This document shows, one piece after another, positions 1-5,247 of a stretch of DNA of 5,247 nt. Within the stretch, counting starts at the first letter, position 1; every line of letters starts with the position of its first letter. The DNA is from Deltaproteobacteria bacterium (GTDB lineage: Bacteria > Myxococcota_A > UBA9042 > DTJE01): NCBI GenBank assembly GCA_013151875.1, contig JAADHL010000038.1, forward strand, positions 1 to 5,247, read 5' to 3'. The translations under genes and the position numbers were made by a program. The notes beneath the pieces are model-generated. The model was not told the origin of the DNA, searched no databases, and was given only the letters and a program-made list of their open reading frames with translations.

Positions 1-935
1 ACCGCGTCTTCATGTATCCTGACCCTGGCCTTCTTCATCAACCGGTTGACAAACTCTTTGCGCTGGTCCTCGCGTTTGCGTTCCATCAACAGCGGAACGA
101 TTTCGGCGCGCGCCTGGTCCAACGACTTGTCCACGGACGGCCTCCTGGATGAGGCGAACAGGATATGATACCCATCCGCGTCCTTCACCACGTCGCTTAC
201 CTCGAAAATGGACCGCATCTTCCCAGCGACGTCGGCAACTTCGGCGGAGACTTTGGAGGGCACGTGTCCAGCGCCGTTTCCCTTACGCGGAAAGAAACCG
301 ATGTCCCCACCGGTATTCAGGGTGGCCTTGTCCTTGGAATACTCCTTCACCAGCTTTGTGAACTCCTCGCGCGGGTCGGCGCCCGGTTGACCACACAGCT
401 TCACTGCCCTGAAATGCACTTTGCCCGCCAGAACGGGGTCATCCAGGAGAATGTGGGAGACCCGGAACTGCGCCGGTCGGTGATAGAGTTCCAAGTGGGT
501 TTCGTACCAGTCGCGCACCATCTGTTCCGTGATCTGGTCCCGGTGGACCCTGGAATCCACCTTTTCCTTCAGAAAACGCTCCACGGCGGCCGACTTGAGC
601 GCCCCCACGACTTCAGGATCCGAGGCATATCCAAGCCTCTGGGCCTCCAGGGCAAGGACCTCGAATTCCACGTATGATTCCAGGAATTCCCGCCGTCGCT
701 CGGCCGATCTGTAGCGCATCCGTACGTATACCGGCATCGCATCGAGCCGTTTCCGAAGTTCCTGAACCGTTATCTCTCGATCACCTATCCTGGCCACGAC
801 CCTCTGGTCCGGTTCCTTGCTGGTTACCGCGCCTTGGACATGGGTGATGGCTGGTCGCGTTGGCTTGCACGCCGGACCCGGCAAAAGGACGGCAATCGCC
901 GCCGCGAGTCCCACTGGAAAAAATCCGGTCCTCAT
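1..935 (-). CDS. SurA/PpiC-type peptidyl-prolyl cis-trans isomerase, probable lipoprotein (3' end cut by window edge)
   Basis: This reading frame is open from the ATG at 935 to the left edge (311 codons, no stop reached). Residues 1-22 form a signal peptide with a hydrophobic stretch (about 8-18), followed by GPAC with Cys23. This is an imperfect lipobox, so a lipid-anchored, envelope-located protein is likely. Residues about 46-150 are a helical SurA-N-like chaperone region beginning VVARIGDREITVQEL. Residues about 152-262 are a parvulin rotamase domain: VSHILL with His161, GGDIG with Asp211 and GYHIL with His257 sit where parvulins carry their active-site residues. A charged helical tail follows. 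In this family the domain isomerises X-Pro bonds and helps fold exported or outer-membrane proteins. The ATG has a GAGG ribosome-binding site 7 nt upstream (943-946). An in-frame GTG at 953 would add MKRGGR, a more basic signal n-region, but has no clear ribosome-binding site. The start lies 29 nt after the mfd stop, so co-transcription is likely. Fold assignment is confident; lipidation and the exact client role are inferred. Confidence 0.88.
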   Translation of the reverse strand, partial: MRTGFFPVGLAAAIAVLLPGPACKPTRPAITHVQGAVTSKEPDQRVVARIGDREITVQELRKRLDAMPVYVRMRYRSAERRREFLESYVEFEVLALEAQRLGYASDPEVVGALKSAAVERFLKEKVDSRVHRDQITEQMVRDWYETHLELYHRPAQFRVSHILLDDPVLAGKVHFRAVKLCGQPGADPREEFTKLVKEYSKDKATLNTGGDIGFFPRKGNGAGHVPSKVSAEVADVAGKMRSIFEVSDVVKDADGYHILFASSRRPSVDKSLDQARAEIVPLLMERKREDQRKEFVNRLMKKARVRIHEDA

Positions 936-942
936 CCGCCCG

Positions 943-946
943 CCTC
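943..946 (-). promoter_or_regulatory. Ribosome-binding site of the PPIase gene
   Basis: GAGG on the coding strand ends 7 nt before the ATG at 935. It supports that ATG over the in-frame GTG at 953, which has no comparable purine-rich sequence in front of it. Confidence 0.55.
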
Positions 947-964
947 GCTTCACCCGCTGTCAGA

Positions 965-3900
965 CTAGGTACCATCAACGGACGCCGCGCGCAACAGCGC
1001 CTCCCCCGCCTCGATGGGGTCGACACCGCCCTTGGGCAACAGCACCTTCAGGACGGACCCTCTTGTTGAAACCCGATATCCCCCGGCCGTTGCCGCCGCC
1101 TCCAGGCGCGTTATCGAGTCTTCGAACCCTTCGGCGGCCGTGAATTCGACAGCCGCGCTTCGAACCCAGACCAGCCTGAGGTCGAGCGAGCGGCCCAGGA
1201 CCTTCAGGCGCATCAAACCAATCAAGCGGCGCAGCTTGAGCGGGAGACCGCCGAAACGATCCGTCAGTTCCGCGGCCATCGCGGATACCTCGGCGAGGTC
1301 CGAGGCCGATGAGAGCCTTCGATACAGCCTCAGTCGCAGCCTGTCGTCCGGAATGAAGTCAGGCGGGATCCGCGCCTCCATCGAGTACTTGAGCTCGGTG
1401 TCGGTTTTTTCGCCCGTTTCCTCACCCGACAGCTCATTGATGGCGTCCCGAAGCATGTCCATGAACAGATCATAGCCCACTGAGGCCATGTGACCCGACT
1501 GCTCGGCGCCCAGCACGTTACCCGCCCCGCGTATCTCGAGGTCCATGGCGGCCAGGTTGAACCCGCTGGCCAGCTCGCTGAAACGTTCGATGGCCTGTAT
1601 GCGCTTGCGCGCCTGCTCGCTCATGGACGACGGGTCATTGACCAACAGGTAGCACCATGCCTGGTCAGCCGCCCTGCCCACCCTGCCGCGCAACTGGTAC
1701 AGGTCGGCCAGGCCGAAGGACCCCGCGTTATGGATCAGCATCGTGTTGGCGGTGCTGATATCCAGCCCCGATTCTATGATTGTGGTGCAGACCAGCACGT
1801 CCTTGTCGCCCCTGATGAAGGCCGCCATCACGGACTCCAGTTCGGACGAGGACATCTGTCCATGGGCGACCGCGACGCGGGCCTCCGGCACCGATGCGGA
1901 AACGGCATGGGCGAAATCGTAGATGTCCTCCACCCGGTTGTGCACCACGAACACCTGCCCCTGGCGTTTCAACTCCCTCAGGATGGAGGTCCGAACCAGT
2001 TCCCGGCTGTAACGGGCAACCAACGTGCGCACGGCCAGGCGGTCCCTGGGAGGCGTTGAAATAATGGACAGGTCGCGGATCCCGGCCAGGGCCATGTGCA
2101 GGGGGGATTGGGGTCGCGGTCAGGGTCAGTGTGTGGACCGTGGCCGCTATCTCGCGCAGGCGTTCCTTGTGGACCACGCCGAAACGGTGCTCCTCGTCCA
2201 CCACCAGAAGGCCCAGGGATCTGAATTCCACGTCCTTCGACAAGAGCCTATGTGTACCGATCACCACGTCCACGCCCCCGCTTTTCAGACCCTCCAGCAC
2301 GCGGCGTGAATCGGCCGAGCCCTTGAAACGGGACAGGGACTCCACGGTCACCGGGGTCTGGCGCAGACGCGCCGCGAACGTCAGGCGGTGCTGCTCCGCC
2401 AGTAGGGTAGTGGGCACCAGAACCGCCACCTGTTTGCCTTCCATCGCGGCCTTGTAGGCGGCGCGCACGGCGACCTCTGTCTTGCCGAAGCCCACGTCGC
2501 CGCACACCAGACGATCCATGGGACGATCCCTGCCCATGTCCTCCAGGATTTCCTCGATGGCGCGTTCCTGGTCCGTAGTGGTCTCGTGGGGGAAGGTGGC
2601 CTCGAACTCCCTGTACTCCCTGTCGGGGGGGGCGAACGCGTGGGTCGTACCCGATGCCCGTCGGGCATATATGGCCTCCAGCATCCTGGCGATCCGACGG
2701 GCGGCCTTCTTCGCGGAACGGGGGCGTTTTATCCACGACTGGCCGCCAAGCCTGTCCAGACGCCGAGCCGCGCCCTCTTCCGGCGCGGTGTAACTGTCCA
2801 GCAGATCGGCGCGATCGACCGGCACCAGCAGCCTGTCGCCCCCCTTGTAGGTCAATCTGAGGCACTCTGTCGTGCGCCCCCCGGTCCGGACCTCCTGCAG
2901 TCCTTCGAACTTGCCGATGCCGTGCAGCCGATGGATGACCAGGTCCCCAGGCACCAGTTCCCTATGCTCCTTCAGCCGCGACACGCCCCTGCGATCACCC
3001 TTGCGTACGGCCAGGGCGTCCTTTATCCCGAACACGGCCTCGGACGGCACCAGCGCAATACCCAGCATGTCCATGCCGAACGGTTCCCTGACCCGTCCAA
3101 TCCCGATCCGAACGCCCTCCCCGGCCCTGAAAAGCTCGGCCAGACCGTTGCGGCCTGCCTGGGAAAGGTCGAAACCCTCAGCGGTCAGCACGTCCGAAAC
3201 CCTGCGCAATTCGGCCCCGGAGGGACACGTGAACAGGACCCTCTGGCCCGAATCCAGAACGGACCTGGTCCACCCGGAAATGGCCGTCACGCGTTGCTTG
3301 ACGGGCACGTCGGAGGCAGTGGCCAGCGCCAGCCCGGCGTCCAGGATCGAACCCGAAGCCGGCCCCAGGAAGCCGCCTTCCTCGGCCAGGGGCACGAACA
3401 AGGTTTCCGGCCTGGATGCCAGGCCGTTCAGACTCTCATCCCCACCCACGGCCAGGGTCCCGGGTTCGGCAACCAGGCGAGGCTCTTCACCAAGCTCGGC
3501 ATATTGGGTTTCCAGCGCGTCCAGACAGGCGTCGGCAGCGGCCCTGCACCCCTCCGGGTCAGCCACCACAACGACGGCATCGTCGGGCAGGAACGCCGGC
3601 AGCAAGTCCATTCCAGACTGAAGCGCGGGCAGCATTGCGGCGAATCCAAGAGGCAGTCTGCCCTGCTCCAGTTCACTTTCCACCAGGGCCGTGTCCGCGG
3701 ACGGCACACCCCTTTCGGCCGCCAGACCCCGCAGGCGCAACATCGCCTCCCTCATCGCCCCTGGACCGCACGGCACCTCCCAGGCCGGCACCCCCCAGGC
3801 ACACGTCAGGGACCTGCTGCTCCTCTGGGTCGCGGGCTCAAAGACGCGCAGCGTCCCTATTTCATCGCCGTCCAGTTCCAGGCGGAACGGGTCCTGCGCG

Positions 3901-4466
3901 ATGGGCGAATAGACGTCCACCACACCGCCGCGCACCGCGAATTCTCCGACCTCGCCCACCGTGGACGTCCGGCGGTATCCAGCGCGCACAAGGTGTTCGG
4001 CGAAATCGGTCAGGTCCAATTCCCTGCCCCTCTCAAGCCGATACACACCATCCATGAAGGCGTCGAAGCCGATGACCCGTCTGGCGAACGCGCCGGCGTC
4101 TATCACCAACGCGAACGGGCTTTCCGACAGGCTCATCACCCCCAACGCGCCGGTCCGGGCCGCCGCAGCGAACGGGCTTTCCGCCACCTCCTCGTATGGG
4201 GATTCGGCGCTGCGTGGCCACCTTGGAAAGGTGTACGGGACGGGCCCGTTGTCCAGGAGATATCTGATGAGGGGGGCGGCTCGATCCCGCGCAGTCGTGG
4301 TCGGCACGACCATCACTACGGACGCCTCCCGAGGCGCCGCGCACATGGCGGCCAGCACCGCGGCATGGTCCAGTCGCGCCACCGAAACAGTCTGCGCACC
4401 CCCGGCCGCGCGGACCATCAGGTCCCGCGTCATCGCCTTGGCACCATCAAAACCGCCTGGAAGCAT
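965..4466 (-). CDS. mfd: Transcription-repair coupling factor Mfd, interrupted by a frameshift at about 2102
   Basis: Mfd is a cytoplasmic ATP-dependent DNA translocase that removes RNA polymerase stalled at lesions and recruits UvrA for nucleotide excision repair. Numbered from the ATG at 4466: residues about 25-350 are the UvrB-like module (GEFAVRGGVVDVYSP near 174-188, then LRVFEPATQR near 206-215). A variable linker follows. Residues about 503-560 are the CarD-like RNA-polymerase-interacting domain (VPGDLVIHRLHGIGKFEG). Residues about 625-788 are the first RecA-like lobe, with Walker A GDVGFGKTE at 656-664, DEEH at 757-760 and motif III TATPIP at 783-788. The frame then breaks. The continuation (2101 to 965) resumes at LHMALAG and carries motif V (CTTIIESGLDI), motif VI (QLRGRVGR, about 1696-1673), the TRG segment (DLEIRGAGNVLG) and the C-terminal D7 domain (about 1375-968). 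The joined product is 1166-1168 residues, close to E. coli Mfd (1148). As written, translation ends at a TAA at 1728-1730 after 912 residues, the last 124 out of frame. Neither the ATG at 4466 nor the in-frame ATG at 4433 has a strong ribosome-binding site, so the first 11 residues are uncertain. Family identity is near certain; whether the gene is functional is open. Confidence 0.95.
2099..2110 (-). other. mfd: Frameshift site within helicase motif III of mfd
   Basis: The coding strand has a run of six C (2106-2101) after AAT. The upstream frame reads ATC CCC (Ile787, Pro788). The downstream frame begins CTG CAC ATG (Leu, His, Met) at 2101, leaving a single unpaired C at 2102. In Mfd and RecG proteins this stretch reads TATPIPRTL followed by a hydrophobic helix. 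Here the Arg and Thr codons are absent, so the change is best described as a net loss of 5 nt (equivalent to +1). The precise edges of the loss cannot be fixed because it lies in a homopolymer. Confidence 0.9.
4111..4183. repeat. Two copies of a 16-bp direct repeat inside mfd
   Basis: The sequence gcgaacgggctttccg occurs at 4111-4126 and again at 4168-4183, 57 nt apart (19 codons, in frame). On the coding strand both copies encode Ser-Pro-Phe-Ala within ESPFA, at about residues 97-101 and 115-119 of Mfd. A related ESPY lies at about 88-91. This may be a small internal duplication in the UvrB-like module or chance recurrence of a favoured codon string. Confidence 0.6.
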
Positions 4467-4492
4467 CTGAAGGCCGCGTTCGAAACCGGGGT

Positions 4493-4520
4493 ATTATAGG
4501 TAAAAATGGGGCCGGGTCTA
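4493..4520 (-). promoter_or_regulatory. Probable sigma-70-type promoter for mfd
   Basis: On the coding strand a perfect -10 hexamer TATAAT lies at 4498-4493. TAGACC at 4520-4515 matches the -35 consensus TTGACA at 4 of 6 positions, with a 16-nt spacer. The AT-rich patch stands out in GC-rich surroundings and falls in the only gap between the M16 gene and mfd. Transcription would start near 4486, about 20 nt before the ATG at 4466. The -35 box overlaps the TAG stop of the M16 gene. The call rests on motif match and position only. Confidence 0.45.
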
Positions 4521-5247
4521 GCGGTCGGCGGGTGTCGCGGGCAACATATCCACGTCATAGGGGTGGACTTCCACGCCGGTTACCCCTGGGATCTTCTTGA
4601 GGCCGTCCAGGAGGTCCTTTGCCGATCCCACCACGACTACAGCGAGGCCCTGGGGATCGAACCACTTTGCCATGGCGGCGTTAATGGTGCGGGTGTCCTG
4701 CGCCCTTACGTTCTTCACGTAATCACGAATGTAGTTTCGGGGCCTCGAATACAGTTCGTCGGCCAGTTTTTCGCCGGCCCTCTTGCGGGCGGTCTCGAGC
4801 CTGAACGGAAACTGGTTGGCGATATGGTTTTCGGCGTAGCTGGTCTCCTCGTCCTTCAGCCCCTTTTTGACCAAATCCTTCAACAGGTCCAGCGTCAGCC
4901 TGATGGCCGGGACCGTGTCCTTGTTGGCGGGAAAAAAGCGTATGGCCATCGTGCCGAATTCACGGCCCGCCGTTATGAACGAGGATACGCCGTAGCTCCA
5001 TCCCCGCTTTTCCCGGATCTCTCTCATCAGGCGCGACGTGAACGTACCCCCGAAAGCAGTGTTGCCCACAAGGACGGGAAACAGGTCCGGGTCCTTCCAG
5101 CTCAGGGAGGGACGCCCCATGAGCACCTGGGTCTGGGTCCTGTCGGGCTTGTCCACCAGCAGGATTTTGATGCCGTGAAGTTCCGGTGGTGGAGGCATAG
5201 GCTTGCGTTCGTGCGCTCCCGGTGGAATGCCCGCCACGATCTCTTTT
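4518..5247 (-). CDS. M16-family (pitrilysin-like) peptidase, C-terminal domain (5' end cut by window edge)
   Basis: The frame is open from the right edge to a TAG at 4518-4520, giving 243 residues of the C-terminal part. GTG at 5237 is an internal codon, not a supported start, since the frame continues through the edge. The visible protein matches the second M16 domain: a segment near 5125-5045 reading ...FPVLVGNTAFGGTFTSRLM, then REIREKRGWSYG, which carries the Arg and Tyr expected of the R/Y pair that binds substrate opposite the zinc site. A mixed alpha/beta end with LAVVVVGSAKDLLD follows. The zinc-binding HXXEH motif belongs to the N-terminal domain and would lie outside the window, so it cannot be decided whether this is the catalytic subunit, the inactive partner of an M16B pair, or a single chain with both domains. 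Members act as periplasmic or cytoplasmic zinc metalloproteases on peptides and small proteins; the substrate here is unknown. The gene ends 51 nt before mfd on the same strand. Confidence 0.85.
   Translation of the reverse strand, partial: KEIVAGIPPGAHERKPMPPPPELHGIKILLVDKPDRTQTQVLMGRPSLSWKDPDLFPVLVGNTAFGGTFTSRLMREIREKRGWSYGVSSFITAGREFGTMAIRFFPANKDTVPAIRLTLDLLKDLVKKGLKDEETSYAENHIANQFPFRLETARKRAGEKLADELYSRPRNYIRDYVKNVRAQDTRTINAAMAKWFDPQGLAVVVVGSAKDLLDGLKKIPGVTGVEVHPYDVDMLPATPADR

Noticed and set aside
165..677. A 170-codon plus-strand open frame at the left end
   Set aside because: It is antisense to the isomerase gene, whose parvulin motifs are clear on the minus strand.
936..964. Terminator or promoter between mfd and the isomerase gene
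   Set aside because: The 29-nt gap holds a ribosome-binding site but no hairpin, T-run or AT-rich -10-like sequence.
965..2095. A separate gene starting at the ATG at 2095, with mfd split into two proteins
   Set aside because: There is no ribosome-binding site before 2095, the ATG is an internal Met of the conserved LHMALAG stretch, and a natural split would not fall inside motif III.
2586..4499. A 637-codon open frame on the plus strand opposite mfd
   Set aside because: It lies wholly antisense to a conserved gene. Its translation is rich in Gln, His, Arg, Pro and Gly with no recognisable domain, as expected for a shadow frame in GC-rich DNA.
4485..4516. Possible terminator hairpin between the M16 gene and mfd
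   Set aside because: Only short CCGG-type complementary pieces flank the AT-rich patch, with no stable stem and no downstream T-run on the coding strand. The patch is better explained as a -10 box.

Overview
The window holds three genes, all on the minus strand and read from right to left: the C-terminal part of an M16-family zinc-peptidase-like protein (cut by the right edge), a complete-length mfd locus (transcription-repair coupling factor), and most of a SurA/PpiC-type peptidyl-prolyl isomerase with a lipoprotein-like signal peptide (cut by the left edge). The DNA is GC-rich and tightly packed: 51 nt separate the first two genes and 29 nt the last two. No tRNA, rRNA, mobile element, CRISPR array or phage gene was seen, and there is no gene-free stretch over 300 nt.

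The organism is most likely a GC-rich Gram-negative bacterium, because the last gene encodes a parvulin-type folding factor aimed at the cell envelope. An mfd followed by a SurA-like isomerase is, from general knowledge, a familiar arrangement in deltaproteobacterial lineages (Desulfobacterota/Myxococcota type). That placement is an inference and is not proven by the sequence.

The most notable feature is a frame break inside mfd. The first 788 codons run from the UvrB-like module through the RNA-polymerase-interacting domain to helicase motif III, reading TATPIP. The next two family residues, Arg-Thr, are missing, and the protein resumes one frame over with LHMALAG. Against the conserved family sequence this equals a net loss of 5 nt within a run of six C residues on the coding strand. 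Everything before and after it looks well conserved, so this is a recent inactivating deletion, an assembly or sequencing error, or (least likely) a +1 slippage site. As written, the gene would give a 912-residue protein lacking the second RecA-like lobe, the TRG segment and the C-terminal domain.

A good match to a sigma-70-type -10 box lies in the gap upstream of mfd, with a weaker -35 box overlapping the end of the M16 gene. Mfd and the isomerase are therefore probably co-transcribed from that point, perhaps also by read-through from the M16 gene. I do not see a previously undescribed system here. Apart from the mfd lesion this is ordinary housekeeping sequence.
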